In this document: positions 1-11,480 of the stretch, in pieces | How the letters are laid out: the number at the start of each line of letters is the position of its first letter | How positions within the stretch are numbered: the stretch's first letter is position 1 | Assembly: GCA_021234155.1 (NCBI GenBank) | Contig: JAJEKV010000332.1 | Span: 250,001 to 314,000 of the forward strand | DNA: 64,000 nucleotides | Direction of reading: 5' to 3' | Origin: Isoetes taiwanensis | Taxonomy: Eukaryota; Streptophyta; Lycopodiopsida; Isoetales; Isoetaceae | The notes under the pieces: model-generated | The model's input: the letters and a program-made list of their open reading frames with translations, nothing else | The model's database searches: none | Told to the model about the DNA's origin: nothing | Position numbers and translations under genes: made by a program

Positions 1-546
1 GTCTGCGTAGAAGTTGCAACGAAAAGGAGGCAGTCATTGGAATGTTGAATTTGTTGGCCACATCCTGTGTTGATCCACTGCATCAAATAAAACGCAGCCA
101 CATGCCTCTTCAATTTAATTAATCCTAGATGCAGGAAGAGCAAAGATCAAAATTAATCTAATGACAGTAGTAGGATAAGTAAATTACGAAAGAGATAATA
201 CCTGGCTTAGTAATATGGGTCTTTTCTGCCATTGTTGCAAGTGAAAGGTCATGACTTGGCAAATTTAAACATCATATGTGTTGGTTTCTGTACTTTTCTT
301 AGTCAGGCTCTTGTGCATAATACAACAGCTTGTCCAAGGGCATTTGTGCAAAGCAATTGCTACATTCAATGCTTTGGATAAACCATAATAATTTGAGAAA
401 TTCCACATTGCCCCTTATATGTCTTCAATATGCACATCCATACATTGCATCTGTAGGCATCTATAGAATATGCTAGGTGTCACTCAAATTATCATAGAAT
501 CGAATAATACAGAAAGCAGACAAAATAGAATTCAAACTGGTCTTAC

Positions 547-656
547 CAAAAAGAACACAACTAAACTCAAGGATGTAGACTCCTGCAACACGTCCAAATG
601 CATACATGAGTTGGAATTGGCAGAATGAGTACATAAGAATTGTTGTTTCCAAAGGC
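547..656 (-). CDS. Candidate internal exon, unrecognised gene
   Basis: On the minus strand this 110-nt piece is preceded by a pyrimidine-rich tract ending CCAG and followed by GTAAGA, good acceptor and donor sites. One frame is open throughout and reads PLETTILMYSFCQFQLMYAF and onward, a hydrophobic aromatic-rich segment. I do not recognise the protein. A second open exon-like piece lies at about 1-83 on the same strand after a GCAG, but the phases do not join directly to this exon, so either another exon lies between them or one call is wrong. Confidence 0.3.
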
Positions 657-1179
657 CTGGAACACAGGCAAATTAGTTCGAGGAGCTTATCTGCCTAACT
701 AATAGCAACATAAGGTAAAATATCTTTCAATTAAACAACAAATAGAACCTCTACGCAAGTAAGGCGACCTCCTGCACCACATGCATGCTACATTGCTAGT
801 TCAACATAAAGATAGATAAATTCAAATGCTAGTCTATAGGACATGAATTAAACAAAATAACAATAAATGCAAGACATTGCACCTCTTTATAAAACTTGAA
901 TGATTCCAAATATGGAAAACTGATGCAAATATGGAAAAGTGATAGACAATGGGGCACCACGAAAAGATATAGTCTGAAGCAAATAAAGCAAGGCAGAAGG
1001 CCCAGCTGTGCATCATTCATACTCAATTCCATTAGCGAACTACTATATAGTGTGCCCCACTGGCAGAATTTAGCATATTAAGATGTAGAGCACTCTCATG
1101 ATAAAAAGCGCTCTCCAACTTCACAATTTGATAAGTTGCTAAGCTAAATCTCAACAATGTAATACGTACCTATACAAAA

Positions 1180-1378
1180 CAATGGAGTTGCAAAGATGGG
1201 ATAAAATCTTCAGACAATACCAGCTCGCTGTGACATATTAAGCATTTGGGGCATCTGAAAAAACAACTCAAATTTAGACCACACGTACCAATAGGAAACG
1301 AATGGACTTGCAAAGATGGGGTAACATCCCCAAACATTGGCAGCTCACTGCGACATGTTAAGCATTTGGGCATCTCCA
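1180..1378. repeat. Diverged tandem duplication, about 120-bp period
   Basis: The block ending GCATTTGGGGCATCT near 1257 recurs diverged at 1285-1376, with shared words such as TTGCAAAGATGGG and CAGCTC. Each copy ends at a similar AAGCATTTGGG word. Confidence 0.6.
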
Positions 1379-1851
1379 ACACAACTTAGGCAGCATGGGT
1401 AACTGTGTAAGGAGCCAAATCTACAAAATAATCTGCTTTTGATATAACGGATGTTAAGATTATTCCATGAGCATAGGCACATAGGCCATATAGAAAAATA
1501 GCAAACAATAGAAGGACAAAACTGCATAAGCAAATAAAGCATGGCAATAAAAAAGGAACTCAAAAGATGCATTACTTATAATATCTTTGGTGCCTCACCA
1601 TTTAAAACCATAAACTGAAGAGAAAAATGGTAGCCTTAGACACGATTTCTATGCTTACAAAGAACTTCATGCTAGGACATACCCAGAGAAATAAAAAATG
1701 CAAATAGGACATTTGTACATCTTCTGCATCAAGATGGATGTTAAAAAATGGTTCAAGATAATTTGCATGTACCTACATTGAGATTATGACTACTTAATCA
1801 TGAATTCCTAATAGAATATACATGTTCAGCATACCTTTGCCTCACAATATT

Positions 1852-2075
1852 GCCTGCGTAAGCTTATCTGACCTTGTTGAACTATGTAACTCTAATGCAG
1901 CATCGCACAGGCATAGAGAACATGGACAGTGGCTGATTCTATCTTGATCTATTAACTGTCCTTCCACTATAAACAAAGGCCTACGTAAGCTTATCTGACC
2001 TTATTGAACTATGTAACTCTAGTGCAGCATCACATAGGCATAGAGAACATGGACAGTGGCTGATTCTATCTATGG
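1852..2075. repeat. Tandem duplication, about 125-bp period
   Basis: The sequence from GTAAGCTTATCTGACC to GGCTGATTCTATCT occurs twice with few differences (about 1857-1953 and 1984-2073). A third, more diverged relative lies at about 2560-2680. Confidence 0.75.
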
Positions 2076-3734
2076 AATTAGTACCAAGTCCAATGGGCGC
2101 AGAAACTGGGATCTACCCCTAAAGCCAACCTACAGACCTATTCTACAAACTACACCTATAGTATTAGAATCTTGGTAGGAGGCTGGATATTCAAAGGCAC
2201 TATGTGGCATTAGAGCTTGATATGTACGATCCTCTTAGTGGCCAGGAGTACCTGGCATGGCAAATCAAAGATGCTTATAGTCTCGGGCTCAGAAATTGTA
2301 GCTGCAATAAACCCTTAGGACTTTCAGAATAGTAAAAGCTTGTTATGTGATTAGAGATAATATAGGATATTAGGAATAGCTTATATCATTACTGGGAATA
2401 GCTCAGACTACGGCACATTACAATATCTCTGTTATTGAATGAAAAGTGGCCTTCTGCTACATTTTTGCAATTCTAAGGCCTGCAATATAAGACCACTTGT
2501 CTACTGGCTTGCAATTATCTAAGGATCTGAAAATGGTGCAAGATTAGCTAACCTCATTGAACTATCTGCATCCAAAGCATCCAAAGCAACGTAAGGGATC
2601 TGACAATGTCAATACTGACAGACACAGGAAACATAGGGAACATGGGAAATGCGGATGTTGGCTGACTCTGTCTATAGATTTAATACCAAGTCCAGGTGGG
2701 CAACTATATCTGTAACTAAAGCCAAGCTATAGACCTATTTGCCAATTCATCTAATCACCCTAAGTGAGAAGCACATTCAAACAATATCTAACATGCACTA
2801 ACTCTTTGCGCATTATACAAAGTCTTATGTAAGCTTATGTAAACTGGTTGAACTGTGCACCTCATGCAACTGCATGTTGCAAGACCTGCAAGTAGAGATT
2901 CACTGAATACATTCAGCTTTCTTTGCTCTTGTACCCTGCATGTGACAACAAACACAAAGCAGAATTGGTTCAGAACATTTTACAAATACTCAAGTTAATA
3001 AGCATAGTACAGTGTGTTCTGCTATTGCTGAAGAAAGTGGCCCTCTACTACACTTTTGCAACTCTGAGAATGATAGAGACATAGAAAACACACGAAATAG
3101 GGCTATGAAATTGCAAACTCTTTGTTATACTTGTATCTTTGTGATCTATCTCCATCTCCACGTGATTGCAAGCTCTTTGTTATATCCATATCTTTGTGAT
3201 CTATCTCCATCTCCATGTAATCAGTTTATCATTGGAATTGGAAGAACACAAATGTAGATATTCAAGAAGTAGAAGCAAAGCATAATTTAGCAGTTCCTGT
3301 AGCTAACACATTCAAGAAGTAGAAGCAAAGCATGATTTACCTATTCCTGTAGCCATGGAAGTGAATAAGTGAACAAATCTAAACATTTGCAAAAGACTTC
3401 AAAGCAAAATTTACGATCCAAAAGAACTACAACAAAAAATAGGACAAAATGTGCAAACCGTGACCTGATTCTAGCAGCCACAACATAGAAATCGATCTAG
3501 ATCCACCTCATATGGCTTATGCAGAGGTAGAGGTAGTTCTTGAAGATACTAATTTCGAAGGAACAAATGGATTCACGAAGAACCCGTAGACCTATATTTG
3601 TTGCAAAATTTAACTCTTGAAACCATCTTATGAGTCAGATATCCATCTCATCTTACCGGAATCCATGGAAAAACCTCCTACGGGTCTTGTATCAACAAAA
3701 ATAAAGATCAATCAACCGAGAGATACAATCATAC

Positions 3735-3778
3735 CTCATGGATGGCTTCTCTGCTCTGAATCCGGCCCGTGACTGCAT
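3735..3778 (-). CDS. Candidate first coding exon, unrecognised
   Basis: The minus strand has an ATG at 3778 followed by 14 open codons (MQSRAGFRAEKPSM) and then a GTATGA donor at 3734. The higher GC content and the position upstream of a long AT-rich stretch suit a first exon whose gene continues toward position 1. The motif is too short to identify a family. It may belong with the exon-like piece at 547-656, but this is inference. Confidence 0.25.
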
Positions 3779-3869
3779 CTCGATTCGCGCCAAGCCCTAC
3801 CTGTTTGCATAGGAAAAGGGGGCAAATCATGGCATAATGCATGTCGATCAGCCCGACATTGGAAAGGGG

Positions 3870-3932
3870 CAAAAGAAAAATCTAAATCATACCGACATTG
3901 GAAAGGGGCAAAAGAAAAATCTAAATCATAGC
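3870..3932. repeat. Short tandem duplication, about 38 bp
   Basis: The string GACATTGGAAAGGGGC, followed by AAAAGAAAAATCTAAATCAT, appears twice in succession. This is a simple tandem duplication. Confidence 0.8.
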
Positions 3933-4795
3933 AAAATAAAGTTTCCCGATTTTTGTCAAATCAGAATTGTTTCCCGGCAGGCAAAAACCCCAAAACCTTA
4001 GGAAATTAAATCAAGGGAAAATTCCAAAAAGTTTTCGGAATCCCGGAAAAACCGAATTTAAACAATAGGATCTCTTTTTGTATATAATTGCTCCCTCAAA
4101 TTGTATAAGCAAGTAAAACAACGTAACACACAAAACAAGAACTAATGATCAGAATGTACTCTAATGTGCATGCAAACTAGAGTACCTAGAAACCTTGATG
4201 AACACAAGTGGCCGAGAACAACAACGCATTACCCGCCAAGGCGCTTCCGGTAGGAATTTGCTTGAGTCCGGCGGTAACAGGAGGAGGAGCTATCTCAAAT
4301 CGATCGACATCCATGACATAAGGGCATTGCTAGCGAGGCGCAGCAATAGGAGGACAGGACGGAATGTACCCTTGCCGGAAACGCCCGGTGGCCGAACAAA
4401 GGTAACTTGAAGGAAGAGAAGCGAGAGGGAGAAGATCTCCTAGCTTCGGGATCCTCAAGCTCCGGCTTCGGATCTCTGCACTTCGGCATCGGAAGAGCAG
4501 AAAGAAGAGGCACGAGGTTCTTGTCGGCGAAGCCAAACCGCGACGAGGGGCAGATCCACAGGACCGACATCGAAGAAAGTTGACTCCGCCCTTAGTAGTG
4601 TGTGGAAAGCCGAGAAAGTTAGAGCAGTTTTCAGGAGAAACAGATCCGGAATGGAAGCGAGGCGTGGCTGGATGAGATGAGTGAGTATGGCAACGGCATG
4701 AAATGAAAGATAAAGACAAAGGCGGTGGTAGCAATGCAAACCTCAAGGGTGCGGCTAGAATTTGGTGGAAGGGGTATGCCAAAGCACATTAAATT

Positions 4796-5044
4796 TTGGC
4801 GAGGGGAAAGTTACAAGTTCGAAAGTTTGCCAAGGCATTCAAACATCATTATGTACCGAGAGAACATAAGTGCAACATGATGCGTGCCAGTTCTATAGGC
4901 TGCAACGGGCAACAAATCAGTCGAAATAATACGGAGGAATTCATGAGACTAAGGCTTTATGTGCCAAAGTTGAGTGAAAAGCATGCGGTGGAAGGCTATA
5001 TTGAAGGCTTGAGCGATGAGATCCGCAAGCTTGTGGGGCAATAA
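4796..5044 (+). pseudogene. Gypsy gag capsid fragment
   Basis: An open stretch of 82 aa contains the retrotransposon gag core pattern: a FAKAFKHHYVP segment, then an EEFMRLRLYVPKLSEK segment and an EGLSDEIRKLV ending, as in plant gypsy capsids. It is followed after about 300 bp by a degenerate zinc knuckle (KRLCFRCF then a histidine) near 5365-5425. Frames shift between the two, so gag is broken. The role in an intact element would be particle assembly. Confidence 0.8.
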
Positions 5045-5584
5045 ACCCAAAGTCCGTGGTGAGGCAGAAGCAAAGGCCATAAGTTTGCAAGGAACAGTCC
5101 ACAAGAGCGGGCATCAAGGCAGCAATATTTCGGGATAAGGGGAAGAGCCTGAGGGCTATAGCCCAAGGGCGGCAAGCCCGAGAGCTAGCAAGACGCAAGT
5201 ACAATTCAAATTATGGGAAGCAAGGCAACACAAGTAGTGGCAAGCAGGGAAAGAAACAGTAAGCTTCAAGGAGCAAGGAGCCAAGTCTAACTACTCCCAA
5301 GCCGGTGAGGCAATTTCTGGATCCATTCCCAAGGAGAAGAAGCGGGAATGTATAGAGAAGCGGTTGTGTTTCAGATGCTTCCAGCCGAGGGCATAGGACC
5401 AACAATTGCCCCACGATTATGAATCGCGGCATTGGCGGTTTGGGGATGGGAGACACCATCGGACGCCTTGGGGCGGCGGCGAACCACGAGATTACATCCA
5501 TGGTGAGTGTCACATCTTTGCAGCTATTGATACGGGGAATGCGAAAGTCGGTATATAAGGTGATCTCAACGGCCCGGAAAAGCC

Positions 5585-5640
5585 CAAGAGAAATCCTTTA
5601 TAGTATTGATAGACTCGGAAGCAAGTCATAATTTTGCATC
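5585..5640 (+). pseudogene. Retropepsin active-site remnant
   Basis: One frame reads SFIVLIDSEASHNFAS, matching the plant gypsy protease signature DSGASHNF with Gly changed to Glu in the catalytic triad. The change plus flanking frameshifts suggest an inactive aspartic protease. Confidence 0.75.
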
Positions 5641-6189
5641 CCTAGGATGGTAAGCATGTTGAAGTTAAAGCCGTTAAAGTCCAAGCCCGGGAGCGGTCGT
5701 GCTAGCCAATGGAGCAATTAGGCATCAATGAGGGAAGAGAATAAACTTCAATGTAGACTTGCGGTGTTAATGTTGCATTGGGGGCGGAAGTCATGAATAT
5801 AGGCAAGTATGATCTCATTATTGGAATGGAATATCTTGGACCAGCAGGAGCAATCATCGATTGTGGGAAAGCGTAAAGGTGACCTTAACAACGCTTGAGG
5901 GCAAAGTCATCGAAATCGCGGTAAAAAGTAACCCCAATCATGCAATGCATGAGTAGTGAAAAATTGCTTAAGTGCATAAGAAAGCGGCGGTGGCCTATCT
6001 CCTTAAGCTTGAGCTCCAAGATCGGGGCGGAGGGAGATAAAGAGATCAAAGAATCGGCAAGCTTCGGGCCAATAGCAAAGTTGATCGAGGAATTTCGCGA
6101 CTTGTTCCCCTGATGAGATTAAGCGACTTCCGCCCTATAGAGGAGTCGAGTGTGAAATAGCACTTGAACACTGGGCCGAAGCCTACAAG

Positions 6190-6670
6190 CAAGGCACCTT
6201 ATAGGATGTCAACCGAGGAGTTGGCGAGTTAAAAAGCAGATTGCAAGAATTGCTAGACCTAGGGTTCATAAGACCTAGTGTCTCCCGTTCGGAGCCCCTA
6301 TTCTCTTTGTGAAGAAGAAGGATGGGAGCCTTAGGATGTGCATTGATTACCGCCCGGTTAAATAAGCACACCATCAAAATAAGTATGCCTTGCCTAGGTC
6401 GGATGACTTAATGGATCGATTGGGAGGGAGCAAAGATCTTCTCCCAAAATAGATCTCGGTCGGGATATCACCGATTAGGATCAAGGAGGAAGACATTCAT
6501 AAGGCGGCGTTCAGGACAAGATATGGGCACTATGAGTTCACGATTATGCCCTTTGGATTGTCTAATGCACCAGCAACATTCATGAGGTTAATGAAGCGGC
6601 GTCTTCCAATTTCTAGATTCCTTCATCATAGTCTTCTTCCGACGATATCTTGGTTTACGATAAGTGCATT
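6190..6670 (+). pseudogene. Gypsy reverse transcriptase, frameshifted
   Basis: Split over frames are an RMSTEELA-like start, FVKKKDGSLRMCIDYRPV (6300-6360), an [23 protein letters not shown] block (6515-6585) and a remnant of the catalytic F-x-DD box near 6630-6660, where an extra base separates FIIVFF from DDILVY. This is the palm and fingers core of a Ty3/gypsy RT. It cannot be translated as one chain. Confidence 0.88.
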
Positions 6671-7079
6671 GGAGGAGCCGCCAACACTTGAGGAAGGTGC
6701 TTGAAAAGTTAAGAAGGCATCAACTCTTTGCGAAGTTATCGGGTGCCACTTTGAACGGAAAGAGTGGAGTACTTGGGGCACGTGATCACGCAGTGAGAAG
6801 GCATTTCCACAGACCCTCGCGAAGATAGAAGCCGTGATCGGGCTGGCCGCACCAAAGAATACGCATGAAGTCGGGGAGCTTCCTAGGGCTAGCGGGCTAT
6901 TATAGAAGATTTGTCAAGAATTTTGCCAAGGTAGCGGCGCCATTGCGGATCTCACAAAAGGTGGGAAGGTAAAAGATTGGGCAGCCCATTGGCAAAACAA
7001 GGCCCGAAAGCATTTGAGGCGTTGAAGGAAGCTTTGGCGGCGGCGCCGATATTGGTCTTGCCGAGATCCGGACCAAAGA

Positions 7080-7430
7080 TAAGCTTGTAGCGGATGCTAG
7101 CGGGGATAGCAACAGCGCAGTCCTCATGCGGGGAGGAAAGAGTAGTGGCCTATGATTCCAAGAAGTTGAATGACGCCGAAAGCAGCGCCACCCAACGCAT
7201 GATCGGGGAGCTCTTGGCTATAGTAAGGGCTTTAAGAATTTGGAGGCATTATTTATTAGGAAGAAAATTCCAGTTAGACACGGATCATCAAAGCCTCCAA
7301 TATATATTTACGCTTGGTAGCTCCTTAATTTGAGGCAAAGGAGATGGATGGAATTCTTGGAAGAATATGACTTTGAGATAAGTTATAAGCCGGGAAGCTC
7401 AATGTGGTTGCGGATGCCCTTTCCGGGAAG
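7080..7430 (+). pseudogene. Gypsy RNase H domain
   Basis: The frame at 7094-7333 contains VVAYDSKKLNDAE, then ELLAIVRALRIWRHYLLGRK, then DTDHQSL, the conserved RNase H pattern of plant gypsy elements. A second frame continues with RRWMEFLEEYDFEISYKPG and a VADALS end near 7415-7425. At least one frameshift lies near 7320. Confidence 0.87.
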
Positions 7431-7719
7431 CCATTGGCAACCAGAATTCATTGTAGCGCCATATCAACACTTGTAAGTGAGTTTGGCAAGAAGATTGAGG
7501 AAACATTGCCAAACGGACCTCGACTTCAAGGAAGTTTGGGCGAGCCTTTCCAAAGAGGCGGGGACCGACAAGGAAAGGGAGATGTTCGGGCACTACAAGA
7601 AGGAAGGAAACTTGCTATATTATAAAAACAAATTGTGTGTACCAAAATCTTACGCCAAGTTAGAAAGCTTATTTTGAATGATACACACAATAGTCCCATA
7701 GCGAGGGGCATCACGGGGG

Positions 7720-8330
7720 TTCATGAAGACATATTTCAAGATTAGAAGCGGTTATTATTGGCCCGGCATGAAGAAGGAAATAGCAAGATATATTAGAGAG
7801 TGCCGGATATGCCCGGCCCGGACAAAGCGGAACAGCTCGGATCCAGTGCCTTGGAACCATTGCGTGCCAAATGCTAAGTGGGAGGTGATAAGTATGGATT
7901 TTTATTACGGGACTCCCAAAACGACAAAAGGGGCAAAGATGCCTTGATGGTGGTAGTAGATAAGTTGTCAAAGATGGCACACTTTGTGCCATGCGGGGAC
8001 AGATCTGACATTAGACACGACCAACCTATTTGTTAAAAGGAGATTTTTAGGCTCCATGGTATGCCAAGGGAGATAATCTCGGATAGAGACTCAAGTTTAT
8101 GAGTGCCTTTTGGCGGGGACCTATTCACCACCATCCAGACGAAGCTTTTCGATGAGCGCGCATATCATCCCCAAGCGGATGGTGGGGGCGGAGAGGACAA
8201 AGCGGGATCATGAAGGTATGTTAAAGCTATGTATGGAACAAGCAATCCAAGTGGGATGATCTCATCTACCTAGTAGAGTTTGCCTACAACAGCAAAGCAG
8301 GAGTCATCGCAGATGAGTCCTTTTATGATT
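7720..8330 (+). pseudogene. Gypsy integrase
   Basis: The frame 7723-7947 reads YYWPGMKKEIARYIRECRIC followed by a second Cys, the HHCC zinc-binding region, then the catalytic-core start WEVISMDFYYG. It continues frameshifted with VVVDKLSKMAHFVPC near 7945-7995 and an EFAYN-type segment near 8275-8290. The order and motifs fit a chromovirus integrase. Several frame breaks make it a pseudogene. Confidence 0.87.
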
Positions 8331-8809
8331 AATTACGGGTATCGGTGTCTTACCCGGATACTTGGCACAACCACGTGTCCAAGGTGGAAGTCTCAATGAG
8401 ATGCTTTGAAAATGCAAGACTTGGTGGAGGAAGTGAGAGGATATCTCCTTGCGGCAAAAGCAGGCGAGAAAAGCATCGCCGACAAACATAGGGCGGTAAG
8501 AGAATTTGAAGTGGGAGACAAAGTGTGGTTGAAGATCAAAGTCAAGCGGGCCAAGCTCAGATCGGCAATTGCAAGAAGCTTGCTCCAAGATGGGCTGGAC
8601 CCTTGAATAGAGAAGAGAGTAGGTAACCAACCCTACAAGTTGGACTTTCCCGACACATCTTAAGATACATAAGGTTTTCCACGTAAGCTTGCTAAAGAGG
8701 CACACCCCAAAACCGAGGAAGTATTGGAGACAAATGAGTTTTAGAAATGACGGACCGAGCATATTGAAATCGTTAGGAAGTCCTTCTTAATAGATCTTAT
8801 AAGAAGACA

Positions 8810-8945
8810 AGAAGGTCAAAATTCCTCAATACCTTGTGAAGTGGAAGCACTTACACGATTGGAAGGCGCCACGTGGGTACTTGAGTCAAATCTTAAGAAG
8901 CGGTACCACGAGTTTATGGAGCAATGCAAAGGGTCATTTCGTCAA
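8810..8945 (+). pseudogene. Integrase C-terminal chromodomain
   Basis: The frame reads IPQYLVKWKHLHDWKA, then with a one-base shift TWVLESNLKKRYHEFMEQ. This matches the chromodomain hallmark YLVKWKG...TWE found at the end of chromovirus integrases, which targets insertion to marked chromatin. It supports classing the element as a chromovirus. Confidence 0.8.
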
Positions 8946-9818
8946 AGAAGTAGTCGACATCGGCAACCAAGAAATCGGCTCGAGGCATGTCGATTTGGGT
9001 TTGGATTTAAGCATGTGTAGCTAAGGCTAATCCACGCATGCAGCCTATGCTAGGCATGGGTTGCATGCGTTATTCTACGATGATGAGACCACTCACGGTG
9101 CTCTCTAGGGCGTGGTGTAATGTCAATGTAGGCATGGCCGCGTTTCCGGCTTTGTTTGAGTGGAAGGTAGATTAGAAGTCTACTTACGTCCCCGCGAAGT
9201 AGGCGACCTCGAAGAAAGGAGGTCATTGAGAGATGCATTGATAGGAAAAGCACCTTTAGCCCCATATATGTTTTGATAGGAGGAATCTATCCTTCCGCCC
9301 CATATCACGGGGAAGGATATCCTCCATTTGGGCAACTAGAGGTGTAGGCATGAGCGGCATATAGGCATATAGGCGCTGTCTTTTCGGCCAGGATGGGAGA
9401 AACATAATCTTCCTATGCCGAAGAGATATGCCTTGCATCCATATGGTTCCCTCACAACCAACCCTTATAATAATAATTAAATATGTACTAATGTAGCGTG
9501 CATCCTTGAGGGCAACTAGAAGAACCGAAGCGGGGAGGGGGTAGGCTACAAGAACTCACAGCATAGTTTTGCCATAATGTGTTGTGAGGAGGCGACGGGA
9601 AGTTTTTAGTTAAAACCTTAAAGCTATAATTGATGTCAATTTTGTTTATAATCGATTACGAAGTAGAGGACGAAAGAGCCTCTCACCATAGTACAATTAC
9701 AGTAAACTATAAATATTACCTGAGGCGATTAATATAATATGGATATGTAAGTGTTGTAATTGCGGGATATGCGGTACCAAGGTGGGGAGAGCGTGATCTT
9801 GAGGGCGACATCAAGTCA

Positions 9819-9831
9819 AAGGTGGGGAGAA
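9819..9831 (+). promoter_or_regulatory. Polypurine tract (plus-strand primer site)
   Basis: AAAGGTGGGGAGA lies directly before TGTGGCG, the start of the 3' LTR. A near-copy, GGTGGGGAGAGCG, lies at 9781, so the tract has a diverged upstream duplicate. Confidence 0.7.
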
Positions 9832-11480
9832 TGTGGCGTTCGGCATAATATACCTATCATTATATTATACTACCCGTCCTGCATTACATGTCACAAGTGA
9901 CATGTACTTGAGAATAGGACAACGTTGCACCTAGGAGCTAAAGGTTGCACCCTAGGGGGCAACCTTGGATATTGGGTATGTAATTAAACATACACAACAA
10001 AAGGTTCCTTGTTCATCCATTTCCAAATGGCTTAAAGCCATTTGCCCATGTGGATGCCCTAACCTAGATAGGGTCTATATAAGGGCTAAAACCCTAGACC
10101 CTAGCTCTCCTTTCACTTTGCCAATTAGGGTTTTCTAGAGCTTCCTTTCCTCCTTCGCATTTAGGGCTTTCCTGGGCCAATTCGCCCAAGGTAAGGCTCG
10201 AAATCGCATTACCCGACTCAGAAAAGTCAGATTTGCACAACAAAGGGTTCTTGAGTAGCAGTCTCCCGGCAAGATCGGGGAGCATGGACGCCTTCCAAGG
10301 ATCAGGAGCAAGCCAAGGAGCAGGTATCTAGTTGTTCTATTGTGCAAAACCGTCTTTAGGCATGGCAATATGCCGGTTTAGTATGTTAGATCATCTCTGG
10401 AAGCCTTGTAGATCCCTAGATCTGAGACTCTAACGAATGAACCTAACATTGGATGTTAAGTAGATAGATTGATATGATTCTCTATCTCTGTTCTGTGATA
10501 TTGCATGTATTCCACTCTGTGATCTCCTTGTTGTGGGAAGGGGGGTAGAGACCTAAAGGCTGTGTAGAAGATGTTCCTAGCATAGCACCTTAGTTCCCAT
10601 ATAATTGCGGCCCGTGCACAGGAGCCCACCTGGCTGTGGGTGAAGGGGCAAGGCCGGTTGATAAGGAGGAACTTGTCTCATCGTGGATCGACCCCTCCGG
10701 TAGTAAAGCCTATCGGGGTCTTTTGGGCTAGGCTTAATGGCTTGTCACTGCGTGTGGGCAAGGCATGAGCTCGACACTCGTGGGGTGGTGGATATGACCT
10801 TCCAGTGAGTTCAAGTCGAATAAGGGCAGTGGCCCTCTAGCCGCCTGCGATGAGCATGGATACCTCGGAGGAGAGGCAGACTCTCTTCCCGCCTCATCGG
10901 GGGTTGGGGAGATGCAACCAAAGATGTAGTAGCCCCTCGGCTACTCACCCGGCGAGCTACGGCCAAGTCCCAACACTGACCTACCTACTCGCAAAGTGTG
11001 CACGGAGGGGGCGGATGGAGTGGACTACCCAAAAGCCATGTTCTATGCCGACCAAATCCATTGCCATGAATTAAATGCGCAATGAACTCACGGAGGCCTA
11101 GCCGTCGATCATCCCCTTGAGTCCTGAGCCATGGGTAGGATCTTTCCTTTGTATTATTGTTATGAAGGTATTGCGACTCGTGATGTTGCTATTGTTATGG
11201 TGATTGTGTTGTATATTATTAGTTGTGCTCACGTTTGTTTGTTACGCTTCCGCAGATAGGTCGATCCGATGGAAGACGGATGAATGACACATCCACTCTT
11301 CCCGTGCTGGCTCTGCCCCCATGGGAGTGGAGTCAGGTGGATGGCCCTGTCGAGGCATTTGCCGGGGAATGCTCCTCCAACCGGTGCGATCGCGGGCATC
11401 GTATAAGGAGTAGGGGGACGTCCAAAGACAACTTGTTTGCTATGAGTACATCTGAATTTGCGGATATCGCTCCCAAATGA
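9832..11480 (+). mobile_element. 3' LTR of the chromovirus, right end uncertain
   Basis: The LTR begins TGTGGCGTTCGGC right after the polypurine tract. It contains a TATATAA box at 10076-10082 with downstream CT-rich leader sequence, so U3 and R are recognisable. The right end is inferred near the CA at about 11480, because no second LTR was seen to align against. The short ORFs inside it are not supported as genes. Confidence 0.55.
10024..10044 (+). promoter_or_regulatory. Perfect inverted repeat upstream of LTR TATA box
   Basis: CAAATGGC and GCCATTTG form 8-bp arms around TTAAA, 32 bp before the TATATAA box. It could be a dimeric factor site in the LTR promoter; this is inference from position only. 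Confidence 0.5.

Larger units (their letters stand above)
1..3700. other. Gene-poor stretch with local duplications
   Basis: No long coding region is visible. The sequence is AT-rich and intron-like, with several partial tandem duplications (listed separately). Short exon-like pieces with splice signals occur on the minus strand at 547-656 and 3735-3778, so the stretch may hold introns of a multi-exon minus-strand gene running off the left edge. That is inference; transcript evidence is not available. Confidence 0.5.
4190..9831 (+). mobile_element. Decayed Ty3/gypsy chromovirus, internal region
   Basis: A plus-strand LTR retrotransposon internal region with domains in gypsy order: gag (about 4790-5044), zinc knuckle (about 5360-5440), protease (5585-5640), RT (about 6190-6670), RNase H (about 7080-7430), integrase (about 7720-8330) and a C-terminal chromodomain (about 8815-8940). 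That order plus a chromodomain identifies a chromovirus. The reading frame is broken many times, so the element cannot encode a working polyprotein as read. The purine tract at 9819-9831 (AAAGGTGGGGAGA) is a typical polypurine tract abutting the 3' LTR. No 5' LTR copy was recognised; the left boundary is somewhere around 4180-4790. Confidence 0.88.

Noticed and set aside
9843-9880. Possible Helitron 5' start (A/TCATTATATTATACT) for the 13.26-kb 3' end
   Set aside because: It lies inside the chromovirus LTR and matches the family start only loosely.
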